Part shown: positions 1 to 7,479 of the stretch, in pieces
How positions within the stretch are numbered: the stretch's first letter is position 1
Layout: every line of letters begins with the position of its first letter
Assembly: GCF_014851585.1 (NCBI RefSeq)
Contig: NZ_JACVAB010000002.1
Coordinates: 434,001 to 498,000 of the forward strand
Direction of reading: 5' to 3'
Source of the DNA: Agrobacterium sp. AGB01
GTDB lineage: Bacteria > Pseudomonadota > Alphaproteobacteria > Rhizobiales > Rhizobiaceae
Length of the DNA: 64,000 nt
Position numbers and translations under genes: made by a program
Notes under the pieces: model-generated
What the model was told of the DNA's origin: nothing
Seen by the model: only the letters and a program-made list of their open reading frames with translations
Database searches by the model: none

Positions 1-128
1 CGGTATAATACTGCCTCCGACAGTATTGAATAATCGACATCACTCCCCCCATAGGACGGCTTCTCGGGGGACGCTGCATACTTGCTTTTACTCTTTGAAG
101 TTACATATGCGAGATTCCCATCCATCAT
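1..128 (-). CDS. Unknown protein, N-terminal fragment (runs off left edge)
   Basis: An open frame reads on the minus strand from an ATG at 128 to the edge of the window, 42 codons without a stop. The ATG is preceded by AGAGGAG three bases upstream, an excellent ribosome binding site. A second in-frame ATG follows at once. The visible residues are polar and rich in Ser, Lys and Tyr (for example TSKSKSKYAA), with no signal peptide or membrane segment. I do not recognise a family. It lies about 340 bases from tRNA-Arg in a gene-poor stretch, so it could be island cargo or a poorly conserved chromosomal gene. The RBS and the open frame are seen; that it is a real gene is inference. Confidence 0.45.
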   Translation of the reverse strand, partial: MMDGNLAYVTSKSKSKYAASPEKPSYGGSDVDYSILSEAVLY

Positions 129-465
129 CGACTCCTCTGATTCGATAGTGATATTAATTAATTACAGAATTATCTTTATTAGAACAAGTTTAATAACGAA
201 TGAAAAATAAACGATATTGCTCTATTTCTGATAGTAATGTCCTGATGATTTTGTGATTTTGGTAACGATGCCTTCTTAGCACAGTCGGCGGTTTTGTTGG
301 CGAAGTCACGGGCTTGGCCAGTTTCATGCGCCAACCTGCCCGATAACGGCCAGATACATGCTGAAGGGTGGAGTGATGCAAGTAGCTGCATTTTCCGCAT
401 TGATGCGAAGCGCAACCTAGTCTAAGAACCAACATAGTTCAGGGCGATTCAGCGCCCTTACGGAT
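129..465. other. Intergenic region, no supported gene
   Basis: AT-rich upstream region of the left-edge fragment and of tRNA-Arg. Two overlapping minus-strand frames of about 80 codons lie here, but neither has a ribosome binding site or recognisable composition. The tRNA promoter should lie in the last 100 bases. Confidence 0.5.
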
Positions 466-542
466 GCACCCGTAGCTCAGCTGGATAGAGTGTTGGATTC
501 CGATTCCAAAGGTCACAGGTTCGAATCCTGTCGGGTGCGCCA
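466..542 (+). tRNA. tRNA-Arg (anticodon CCG)
   Basis: The 77-nt cloverleaf folds completely. The acceptor stem is GCACCCG with CGGGTGC, the D stem is GCTC with GAGT (one G-T wobble), the anticodon stem is TTGGA with TCCAA around loop TTCCGAT, and the T arm is ACAGG-TTCGAAT-CCTGT. The discriminator base is G and CCA is encoded. Anticodon CCG reads CGG (Arg). The 3' half could serve as an integrase attachment site, but no integrase is visible in the window. Confidence 0.97.
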
Positions 543-922
543 TTCTTATTTTTTTCTACGTCTCCGCATAAATTCGGACTGCGCACGACATAGCGCGGCT
601 ATAACGTGAAAACGCCAATTTTTCGAGATGAAACTGTTCCAGACAGTCTGTCTGCTCGCGGGGCATTATCATAAATTCCACGCTATGAGCTTCAAAACTT
701 GTCACTAGTTCATCTACTTTTCAGGCCGAGTTTTATTCCATGAGCTTGTACAAGTCGCGTATGCGGCGATGGAGATTTGAGTTTGTAGCTCTGAGGACGT
801 CATCTTTGATTTAATTCGCTAAAAGGTACGTCGGATTTGGTGCGTGGCTATTACCTATCACCGAACTAGGCCAATCAAGGCCTAACTTCTGATTTCTAAC
901 GGGTTTGAACATAACCTCAGTG
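543..922. other. Gene-poor region downstream of tRNA-Arg
   Basis: No coding frame with a ribosome binding site is seen. A T-rich tract directly follows the tRNA (543-556) and may terminate it. A near-perfect palindrome, CAGACAG-T-CTGTCTG, lies at 640-654. The stretch may be decayed sequence; nothing else is recognised. Confidence 0.5.
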
Positions 923-1204
923 TTAATAGAATCTGCAGTTGGTATACTCGCCCTGCGTACGGCATATCGCTCCATTTGGGCGACCTTCAGTTAAGTTCAT
1001 TCTTTCAATGCGTTTTCGACGGAGTACGTCTATCCGTATCTGTTCTAACTCTTTGGTGCACTTGGTGTATTTTTCAGTTCCCGGCTTCAAACCCTGACTA
1101 TCACAGAGCGTTTTAATATAAACTAGACTTTCTTTCGCATATGGATCCACAGAGCAGCTCGAAAGGACAGCTGCAGCGCAAGCGACGGCAAAAAATACCT
1201 TCAT
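923..1204 (-). CDS. Small lipoprotein, unknown function
   Basis: A 93-residue protein begins with a short lipoprotein signal peptide: MKVFFAVACAAAV followed by the lipobox LSSC, so Cys17 would be lipidated. The mature part is about 75 residues, charged and mostly helical in look, with three further Cys that could form disulfides in the periplasm. A ribosome binding site, GGGAG, lies seven bases before the ATG. I do not recognise a family. The signal peptide and RBS make it a credible gene despite its size; the function is unknown. It stands alone, without an obvious operon partner. Confidence 0.7.
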   Translation of the reverse strand: MKVFFAVACAAAVLSSCSVDPYAKESLVYIKTLCDSQGLKPGTEKYTKCTKELEQIRIDVLRRKRIERMNLTEGRPNGAICRTQGEYTNCRFY

Positions 1205-1320
1205 GGAATTCTCCCAAATTTTCGCGGTAAATGCTCGTTACTCGGGCCAACTCAGTCGGCCTGGGTGTACTTTTCACTGATCATGGGATGCGTGGGCGCA
1301 TTCACCATCACGGGGAGGCT

Positions 1321-1488
1321 TCAGCCTAGCGTGCCGCTTTGGTCGCCGGTCAGATAATAATAGAAAAAGGCAGCGGCGAAAAAAGCCACAACAGCCAAAA
1401 TGACGAGTAAACGTTTTTGCCAAGGCGGGGTTTGCCGCGGTGGTTTTGGTTGAGGGCGACGCTCGAATTTTAAAACGTTTTCTGACAT
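1321..1488 (-). CDS. Small single-pass membrane protein, hypothetical
   Basis: A 55-residue protein starts at the ATG at 1488 (MSENVLKFER). The frame stays open further upstream, but those residues look non-coding, so the shorter form is preferred. Layout: a basic proline-rich N-terminus (RRPQPKPPRQTPPW), one hydrophobic segment at residues 27-46 (LLVILAVVAFFAAAFFYYYL) and a short tail. This pattern suggests a small inner-membrane protein with the N-terminus in the cytoplasm. No strong ribosome binding site is seen. Function unknown. Confidence 0.5.
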   Translation of the reverse strand: MSENVLKFERRPQPKPPRQTPPWQKRLLVILAVVAFFAAAFFYYYLTGDQSGTLG

Positions 1489-1738
1489 GGCATTTGCATA
1501 GAACAAATCTGTGCTGTTGCCAATCATCGCAACTGCAAACCAATGCGTGTGGGTTAATTTCCACAAACTGCGCTACGCATAACCTTAGGAACGGTTTGCC
1601 CTGCCGGGTTCTGTGATGTTTCTTTGGAAGGCTGGGACAGGCCGCTCTAACTGTGCGTTACCTGTCAAAGGGCTCATTTATGGGAGCCAAATGGTGCCGG
1701 CTTTTGGGCGTCCGCCACCATTAATGTGCAGTAATTTC

Positions 1739-1760
1739 AATGTGCGTATTTGCGCACATT
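1739..1760. terminator. Hairpin after the DUF1127 gene
   Basis: An inverted repeat, AATGTGCG-6-CGCACATT, begins ten bases beyond the stop of the minus-strand DUF1127 gene. No clear T-run follows, so it may be an RNA-stabilising stem or a weak terminator. Confidence 0.35.
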
Positions 1761-1769
1761 GCCAAGGGA

Positions 1770-1907
1770 TCAACGACCCCAAACAGCATGGCTGATCTGC
1801 TCACGACGCAGGCCGATATCGTTCAACGAACGTTCGTCCATCTGGTTCAGTTCGCGAACTGCGCGACGTTTTGCTGTGTAACTTCTTACGATTTCGCCGA
1901 ATTTCAT
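1770..1907 (-). CDS. DUF1127 domain mini-protein (45 aa)
   Basis: A 45-codon gene encodes a basic protein of the DUF1127 type. The family hallmarks are visible: an arginine-rich start, the central RRAVRELNQMDERSLNDIG block and a short basic tail (LRREQ). AAAGGAG lies six bases before this ATG; another in-frame ATG two codons upstream abuts the RBS and is less likely. DUF1127 proteins are abundant in alphaproteobacteria. Some members bind RNA or take part in phosphate and carbon regulation, but the role of this copy is unknown. A hairpin follows at 1739-1760. Confidence 0.8.
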   Translation of the reverse strand: MKFGEIVRSYTAKRRAVRELNQMDERSLNDIGLRREQISHAVWGR

Positions 1908-2098
1908 GTCCATCTCCTTTGTTTGGTATGACTAAATAATAGGACATTTCGCGCCTAAAAATAATGCATAAGTATAATTGGCAGGCATGCGTTTTTTGCA
2001 TCCCATGCCGCTTTACGATGCTGGGTTGCAAGGCTGCCTGTATTTTGATCGAAATTGCCGCTGAAAATGTGTGGCCTGAAACCTGTAGGTGGTTTGGC

Positions 2099-3307
2099 TT
2101 ACGTCTTGAGGAATTTCAGCATGCCTTTGGCTGCGGCTTTGCCTGTCGCAAGGCATGCGGTCAGCAGATAGCCGCCTGTTGGCGCTTCCCAGTCCAGCAT
2201 TTCACCGGCTGCAAAAATGCCCTGCAACGGGCGCAGCATGTAATTTTCATCCAGTTGCGACCACGCAATGCCGCCAGCGACCGATATTGCCTCGGCGATT
2301 GGTCTGGTCGCGGTGACCGGAAGTGCAAGCCCTTTGATCTTTGCTGCGACAGCGGCAGGGTTCAGCTGGCTGATCTCAGGTGTGAGTTCACGCAACAGGG
2401 CAATCTTGACGTCGCTCAGACCAGTCTTTTTGCGCAGTCGGTTGGTAAGGCTGTCTTTCGAGTTGGCTTTGGCGAGGGCGCTGGCCAACTTTTCTTCCGT
2501 CTTGCCCGGCGCAAGATCGAGAAACAGGGTTGCCTTGCCTGTGTCCAGCAACGCCTCACGCAGCACGGCGGAGTGGGCGTAGATCAGGCTGCCTTCGACG
2601 CCATGTTTGCTGATGACAAATTCACCCTGAAAGCTGCCAGCCGCTGAACTTGTCACCACGGATTTGATTGCGGCACCGGCAAAACGGCTGCGGAAGACAT
2701 CGCTCCACGGAAGATCAAAACCACAATTGGCTGGTTTGAAGTCGGCAATGCCAATGCCTTTGTCTCTCAAGGTCGGCACCCAGGCGGCGTCGGAGCCAAG
2801 CCGGGGCCAACTTGCGCCGCCAAGTGAAAGCAATGTGGCGTCTGAGCGGACGTCGATTGTTCCAGCTGGGGTCTCAAAGGACAGCAGGTCACGGTTAAAA
2901 CCGGTCCAGCGGTGGCGGGTATGAAGTTTGACGCCCTGTTGTTCGAGGCGATGCATCCATGCGCGTAACAGAGGCGAGGCTTTCATGACATCGGGAAATA
3001 CCCGGCCGGAGGTTCCCACAAAGGTTTGCTGGCCGAGCTCTGCCATCCAGTCACGCACATCGGATGGTCCGAAGTCATCAAGTGCCGGTTGCAGATGTTG
3101 TTTGGCTGCGCCGAAACGCTCAATGAATGCGGAGTAGGGCTCGGAATGGGTGATGTTCAAACCGGACTTTCCGGCCATCAACAGCTTGCGTGCCACGGTG
3201 GGCATGGCTTCATAAACGCTGACATCATGACCCGCGGCAGACAAAATATCAGCGGCCATCAGGCCGGATGGTCCGCCGCCAATGATTGCCACATGCTTTT
3301 TTGCCAT
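2099..3307 (-). CDS. HI0933/BaiN-type FAD-dependent oxidoreductase
   Basis: This 402-residue flavoprotein has the N-terminal dinucleotide-binding signature GGGPSGLMAA at residues 10-19, followed by YEAMPTVARKLLMAGKSG, typical of the HI0933-like (BaiN/RdsA) family. The C-terminal FAD contact is visible as GIFAAGEMLDWEAPTGGY, about 35 residues from the end. The length is normal for the TIGR03862 subgroup. Members are cytosolic NAD(P)/FAD oxidoreductases whose physiological substrate is mostly unknown. An AGGAAG sequence lies shortly before the start. The gene is monocistronic as far as can be seen. Confidence 0.88.
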   Translation of the reverse strand: MAKKHVAIIGGGPSGLMAADILSAAGHDVSVYEAMPTVARKLLMAGKSGLNITHSEPYSAFIERFGAAKQHLQPALDDFGPSDVRDWMAELGQQTFVGTSGRVFPDVMKASPLLRAWMHRLEQQGVKLHTRHRWTGFNRDLLSFETPAGTIDVRSDATLLSLGGASWPRLGSDAAWVPTLRDKGIGIADFKPANCGFDLPWSDVFRSRFAGAAIKSVVTSSAAGSFQGEFVISKHGVEGSLIYAHSAVLREALLDTGKATLFLDLAPGKTEEKLASALAKANSKDSLTNRLRKKTGLSDVKIALLRELTPEISQLNPAAVAAKIKGLALPVTATRPIAEAISVAGGIAWSQLDENYMLRPLQGIFAAGEMLDWEAPTGGYLLTACLATGKAAAKGMLKFLKT

Positions 3308-3461
3308 TCCCGGTGTCTTCCTGCGTCATCAATTGCGTGAGATGAAGCGTTGTTATCGCAAGATGGCATGGTTTTGCACGTGATACGCACTGGTTTTCCG
3401 GAAAAACTATTGAGAGCCAATGCTTGAGCGGTCAAATTCGCTTTGGAGGCGCTGTCGCCGC

Positions 3462-4142
3462 TTATGCCGGAGTTGATTTACGGGCTTTCAGAATAGCAAC
3501 CTGATGCAGCGTATTGCGCCTGCTCATTTCCAGATGTGTCGTGAGCGCCTGCACGATCTTATCCCTCTCTCCAGCTTTGATAGCATCAAGGATAGACTGA
3601 TGTTCGGCGACCGAACGGCTGTAATCTCCCGGCAGTGAAACGAACACCGTGTGGGTTTGCGCAACAATACGTGCATGGGTTTCCGAGATGATCGGCATCT
3701 GCGCGGCATCCACCAACAAGCTGTGAAACGCCCGGTCGTGGTGCAGGGCTTTCGACAGGTCGTCGAGGGAATGGCGGGTTGCGAAGTATTTATGCTGCGC
3801 GAGTGTTTCTGCGAGTTTCTTCTGTAAGGTCAGATCGAAACGACCTGCGTCAAATGCTGCCTCCACCGCGCCCTTTTCGATGAGGATACGCGCGGCATAA
3901 AGCGCTTCGACATCTGTTTCACCGAAGCTGCGGACAACCATTCCCCGCCGACTTGAGGTGGTGACAAGGCCGTCTGCTTCCAGACGAAGACATGCCTCCT
4001 TGATGGGGGTCGGGCTGATGCCGAGATCGACAGCAAGTTCGTTGGGCAAAAGACGGAAACCTTCCGGCAGCCGGCCCTGAATGATGCGGTTGCGCAGCTC
4101 CTGATAGGCCTGTTCGGCCAGCGTGGTTTTAATCATCGTCAT
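3462..4142 (-). CDS. GntR-family (FadR/FCD) transcriptional regulator
   Basis: The 226-residue protein begins with a GntR winged helix (residues 3-75; LPNELAVDLGISPTPIKEA is the helix-turn-helix) followed by an all-helical FCD effector domain. The ATG at 4142 is preferred; the frame extends to a TTG at 4187 but the added residues lie in an AT-rich promoter and fit no family. It is divergent from the enolase-superfamily gene at 4398, so it probably represses that gene and itself until a sugar acid binds the FCD domain. The 22-bp AT palindrome at 4188-4209 between the two genes is the likely operator zone. The effector is not known from sequence. Confidence 0.88.
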   Translation of the reverse strand: MTMIKTTLAEQAYQELRNRIIQGRLPEGFRLLPNELAVDLGISPTPIKEACLRLEADGLVTTSSRRGMVVRSFGETDVEALYAARILIEKGAVEAAFDAGRFDLTLQKKLAETLAQHKYFATRHSLDDLSKALHHDRAFHSLLVDAAQMPIISETHARIVAQTHTVFVSLPGDYSRSVAEHQSILDAIKAGERDKIVQALTTHLEMSRRNTLHQVAILKARKSTPA

Positions 4143-4187
4143 GGCGTTATTTTCTGTCAGATTCCTCACGAGTGCAATTAAAAACAA

Positions 4188-4209
4188 AAAATAAAAAATT
4201 TTTTATTTT
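4188..4209. promoter_or_regulatory. 22-bp perfect AT palindrome, candidate GntR operator
   Basis: AAAATAAAAAA is followed directly by its reverse complement. It lies 46 bp upstream of the GntR start and about 190 bp upstream of the divergent gene. A second dyad, TAACG-10-CGTTA, follows at 4211-4230. Operator function is inferred from position and symmetry. Confidence 0.45.
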
Positions 4210-4397
4210 CTAACGTATGGTTCTGCGTTAGATGTTGATCAAAGAAGGAGAGGAGGCCTTCGTTTTAGCCAGATTTTTCCTGCAGCCCCAGTTTGCCTGC
4301 ACCCTTGCGGCGGCAGCACAGCTGCCCCACCCATGACATTCCAGTTCACGATCCCCCACGTTTTCCAGCGTTCACGGATCGACCAGGAGCAAAACAG

Positions 4398-5516
4398 ATG
4401 AAAATTGCCTCAGTTCACCCCTTTATTCTCCACCTGCCACTGACTTCGGATTCCATTTCAGATTCAACGCACAACATCACCCATTGGGGTGTGGTTGGTA
4501 CCAAGATCGTCACCGATGATGGTCTGGAAGGCTATGGTTTTACCGGTACGCACTCACATCTTGCATCAGACCGGTTGATCACTTCATGCATTCAAAATTG
4601 TTACGCACCGCTACTGATCGGTGAAGATGCGTCGGATCACTCGCGCCTTTGGACGAAACTGGCGCGCAATCCGGCACTGCAATGGGTCGGCCGCGCCGGC
4701 ATCACCCATCTGGCGCTTGCGGCTGTTGATGTCGCCCTGTGGGATTTGAAGGCCAAGAAGGCAGGCGTACCGCTGTGGAGTTATCTCGGTGGTGCCCGAA
4801 CCAAAGGTGTCGAGGCTTACAACACTGATATTGGTTGGCTTTCCTTTAGCAAGGACCAATTGCTTGCCGGATCGGCAAAGGCTGTGGAAGAGGATGGCTT
4901 CACACGCATCAAGCTCAAGGTTGGGCATGATGACCCCAATGTCGATATTGAGCGCCTGACTGCAGTGCGTAAACGTCTGGGCAGTTCCATTCGCATCGCC
5001 ATTGATGGCAACGGCAAATGGGATTTGCCAACCTGCCAACGGTTCTGTGCATCAGCGCAGGGGCTGGATATTTTCTGGTTTGAGGAACCACTCTGGTACG
5101 ATGATGTCGGCAGCCATGCGACGCTGGCGCGCAACACCACTATTCCTGTCGCACTTGGTGAGCAGCTTTATACGGTTGATGCCTTCCGTTCCTTCATCGA
5201 GGCTGGTGCAGTTCAATATGTACAGCCTGATGTGACGCGCCTTGGTGGCATTACAGAATATATTCAGGTGGCCGACCTTGCGCTGGCGCATCGTTTGCCG
5301 GTCGTGCCGCATGCCGGCGAAATGAGCCAAGTGCATGTGCACCTCAGCTATTGGCATCCGGCCTCGACCATTCTGGAGTATATTCCATGGATCAAGGACC
5401 ATTTCGAAGAGCCGATCGCGGTCAAGGATGGTGTCTACGCGCGTCCTGAACGTCCAGGCGCCAGCACCACCATTCTGGCGGAAAGTTTCGCCCGCTATGG
5501 CAAAAGCCTGAGCTAG
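4398..5516 (+). CDS. Mandelate racemase/muconate lactonizing (enolase superfamily) enzyme, probable sugar-acid dehydratase
   Basis: The 372-residue enzyme has all the active-site landmarks of the enolase superfamily: Lys172-x-Lys174 (RIKLKVG), metal ligands Asp203 (IDGNGKW), Glu229 (WFEEPLW) and Glu255 (LGEQL), and His305 (VPHAGE). KxK plus a His places it in the mandelate racemase-like subgroup, where most members dehydrate aldonic or aldaric acids. It would abstract the proton alpha to a carboxylate, in the cytosol. The exact substrate cannot be read from the sequence. The ATG at 4398 follows AGGAGC; the frame is open 35 codons further upstream without family features. It is probably controlled by the divergent GntR regulator. 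Confidence 0.87.
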   Translation: MKIASVHPFILHLPLTSDSISDSTHNITHWGVVGTKIVTDDGLEGYGFTGTHSHLASDRLITSCIQNCYAPLLIGEDASDHSRLWTKLARNPALQWVGRAGITHLALAAVDVALWDLKAKKAGVPLWSYLGGARTKGVEAYNTDIGWLSFSKDQLLAGSAKAVEEDGFTRIKLKVGHDDPNVDIERLTAVRKRLGSSIRIAIDGNGKWDLPTCQRFCASAQGLDIFWFEEPLWYDDVGSHATLARNTTIPVALGEQLYTVDAFRSFIEAGAVQYVQPDVTRLGGITEYIQVADLALAHRLPVVPHAGEMSQVHVHLSYWHPASTILEYIPWIKDHFEEPIAVKDGVYARPERPGASTTILAESFARYGKSLS

Positions 5517-5604
5517 GACCGGCCCTCGATCTCAATTTTGATGTGCCCGATCTCAGCCGATCGGACACATCACATAAAGGTAATCAATGGAAAATGGAAT
5601 TTCA

Positions 5605-5619
5605 TGAGTTTTTTATTCA
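5605..5619. promoter_or_regulatory. IRO box (RirA operator) upstream of hasI
   Basis: TGA-N9-TCA, extended to CATGA-N9-TCATG, about 90 bp before the sigma-factor start. TGA-N9-TCA is the iron-responsive operator recognised by RirA in rhizobia, so this promoter is probably repressed when iron is sufficient. Motif seen; binding inferred. Confidence 0.65.
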
Positions 5620-5707
5620 TGTAATTCTGGATCGGAGTTGTTCCGGCTGATATACGAGCTTGGACTGGGTCGGGGGCATCCGATATTGATTAGCTGTTTG
5701 GTATAAA

Positions 5708-6208
5708 ATGGGCATCCGGGAAGACGACAAGCGTTACGCCGTTTATGTCGCGCATCGCCTTGATCTTATTAAATATGCCACACCCATTCTTGGCTCCCGA
5801 GAGGAGGCCGAGGATGTTGTGCAGGAAGCCTTTATCAAATTTGTACCGCAGCAGGCCGAAGCGCCGAGTGCCCTGAAAGCCTATCTCTTCCGTGTTGTCC
5901 GCAATCTGGCGCTAGATGTTCGCAAACGTCGTCGCTACGACCTTCGGGAAAGACCGGATGACACACCCTTCTGGGGGCTGCCGCAGGACCATGGCTCACC
6001 CGAAGACCATGCTTTGTTTTGCGATCAAGTTCGTCAGGTCAGCGAAATCCTGAGCGACATGCCAGCGGACACGCGCCTCGCGTTGGAAATGCACCGTTTT
6101 GGCGGCTATCGCATGGAGGATATTGCGGTGCATTTGGGTGTCTCGGTTGCCACTGCACACCGTCTGGTCAAGACCGGGCTTGCGGAATTTGTCAGGAAAA
6201 TGAAATGA
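5708..6208 (+). CDS. hasI: ECF sigma factor, FecI/HasI type
   Basis: A 166-residue sigma-70-like protein with only regions 2 and 4. Region 2 contains LDLIKYATPILGSREEAEDV and QEAFIKF; region 4 carries the helix-turn-helix YRMEDIAVHLGVSVATAHR. Such FecI-type sigmas direct RNA polymerase to the promoter of a TonB-dependent receptor after a signal comes through a FecR-like protein. Here the next genes are a coupled 39-codon ORF, a FecR homologue, a receptor with a signalling domain and a HasA-like hemophore, the order of the Serratia has locus. The symbol rests on that context. The stop codon overlaps the following ATG (ATGA). An IRO box lies upstream. Confidence 0.9.
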   Translation: MGIREDDKRYAVYVAHRLDLIKYATPILGSREEAEDVVQEAFIKFVPQQAEAPSALKAYLFRVVRNLALDVRKRRRYDLRERPDDTPFWGLPQDHGSPEDHALFCDQVRQVSEILSDMPADTRLALEMHRFGGYRMEDIAVHLGVSVATAHRLVKTGLAEFVRKMK

Positions 6209-6324
6209 ACGTCCAAAAAAATGACGTTTCCATGAAAAAAATATTGCGTTCAGTCGTCTCTTTAGAAGGAGAGCATGAAACCGTTACTTTTACTCATGAG
6301 AGAACACAGGCAGCACGTCGATGA
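6205..6324 (+). CDS. 39-aa ORF coupled between sigma and anti-sigma genes
   Basis: This short frame begins with an ATG that overlaps the sigma-factor stop (ATGA at 6205-6208) and ends with a TGA that overlaps the hasS start (ATGA at 6321-6324). An AGGA lies at the end of hasI ahead of the start. The 39 residues are polar and mixed-charge (VSLEGEHETVTFTHERTQ) with no membrane segment. I know no family. Perfect coupling on both sides suggests that it is translated, either to carry ribosomes to hasS, which has no usable SD of its own, or as a small protein in the signalling path. A strong SD (AAGGAG, 6267-6272) inside it precedes an ATG at 6275 in a third frame (30 codons), an alternative reading. 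Confidence 0.5.
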   Translation: MNVQKNDVSMKKILRSVVSLEGEHETVTFTHERTQAARR

Positions 6325-7331
6325 ACGATCCCGCGAAAACAGACGCAGGCGAATTGGATGTTTTTGACGAAGCCGCTGACTGGTTCTTACGTCTCGAGGA
6401 AAATTCGGATGATGCACATCTGCTGAAGGAATTCAGCAACTGGCTGGAACTGAGTCCGAACCACCGTCAGGCATGGGAAAAGACCTGTCGTGGCTGGAGT
6501 GTTTTCGGGGCGGTTGAACCGGCCATGCGCTCCCAGTGGGAGAATGCGGGTCAGGCCACAGCGCCACAGCGTCGTGCAATGCGGCGGTTCTCCATGCCGA
6601 GACGAACCTTTTCCCGGTTCGCGCTGGGGGGGGCAACGCTTGCAGTGCTCTGTCTTGTCGCCATGTCCATTCCGGACATGGCCGTTCGTCTGGAAGCGGA
6701 TTACCGCACCAGCAATGGTGAAAGTCTCACCGTGACATTGGCGGATGGCAGTACCGCTGTGCTTGCACCCAAAAGTGCGCTTGCAGTCAATTATCATCAA
6801 GGCCAGCGTGATGTCGCCGTGCTTGCCGGCGAGGTATTTTTTGATGTGATCAAGGATGAGGCCCGACCGTTCGTGGTCGATGTAGGCGATGTCAAAGTGG
6901 AAGTTCTGGGAACCGCTTTTGATGTTGGCATGTCCGACAGCGCAACCATTGTTGCCCTCGCGCGTGGCTCGGTGAAGGCCAGTCTCCGTGACGATCCATC
7001 CGCAACACAAATATTGGTGCCGGGTGAACGGGTGACTGTTGACGGTGCGACAAAACGCATGAGCAAACAGGCGGTTTCTGTCGATGAGATTGGTGCCTGG
7101 CGTCGCGGCGAACTCTATGTTGTGGACGAGACAATCGCAGAAGTTGTCGAAAAGATTGGCAGATATCACTCGGCCTGGATCAGCGTGCCGGATAGGTCGT
7201 TGGCCAATAGCAAGGTGACCGGTTTTTACAATCTCAACGAGCCGGATCAGGCGCTTGAAGCTTTGGTCACGCCCTATGGCGGAAAAATCCGCTCTATATC
7301 GGGATCAGTCAGGATCGTGTCGCGCTTTTAA
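6321..7331 (+). CDS. hasS: FecR/HasS-type anti-sigma regulator
   Basis: The 336-residue inner-membrane protein has a cytoplasmic N-terminal FecR_N (DUF4880) part (residues 14-60, WFLRLEENSDDAHLLKEF and SPNHRQAWEK), one membrane segment at about 101-118, a periplasmic FecR domain (about 125-225, LADGSTAVLAPKSALAV) and a C-terminal domain that would contact the receptor's signalling domain. It should hold the upstream sigma factor inactive until the heme-loaded receptor signals. The start is fixed because the frame has a stop just upstream, at 6297-6299, and the ATG overlaps the preceding 39-codon ORF. Translation is therefore probably coupled. Confidence 0.9.
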   Translation: MNDPAKTDAGELDVFDEAADWFLRLEENSDDAHLLKEFSNWLELSPNHRQAWEKTCRGWSVFGAVEPAMRSQWENAGQATAPQRRAMRRFSMPRRTFSRFALGGATLAVLCLVAMSIPDMAVRLEADYRTSNGESLTVTLADGSTAVLAPKSALAVNYHQGQRDVAVLAGEVFFDVIKDEARPFVVDVGDVKVEVLGTAFDVGMSDSATIVALARGSVKASLRDDPSATQILVPGERVTVDGATKRMSKQAVSVDEIGAWRRGELYVVDETIAEVVEKIGRYHSAWISVPDRSLANSKVTGFYNLNEPDQALEALVTPYGGKIRSISGSVRIVSRF

Positions 7332-7427
7332 GTTTATCGCGGCGTAAAAGTTTCCATTAGTTTACAGTTGGTTACAGACAAAATTCGTTTTGGTTGAAAA
7401 AAAATCCGAGAGCAATCGTCTTTTTGT

Positions 7428-7442
7428 TGAATATGAAATTCA
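7428..7442. promoter_or_regulatory. IRO box (RirA operator) upstream of hasR
   Basis: TGA-N9-TCA inside a longer palindrome, TGTTGAAT-5-ATTCAACA (7425-7442 with flanks), 38 bp before the receptor start. It suggests direct RirA control of hasR in addition to sigma-dependent activation. Confidence 0.65.
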
Positions 7443-7479
7443 ACATTTGCCGCTGTAGGCAAAGAAGACGGGCAGGGTA

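Noticed and set aside
179-435. Two overlapping minus-strand frames of about 80 codons left of the tRNA
   Set aside because: No ribosome binding site and no protein-like composition; they overlap each other in different frames.
1964-2647. Plus-strand 227-codon frame opposite the FAD oxidoreductase
   Set aside because: Cys-rich, no RBS, antisense to a certain gene.
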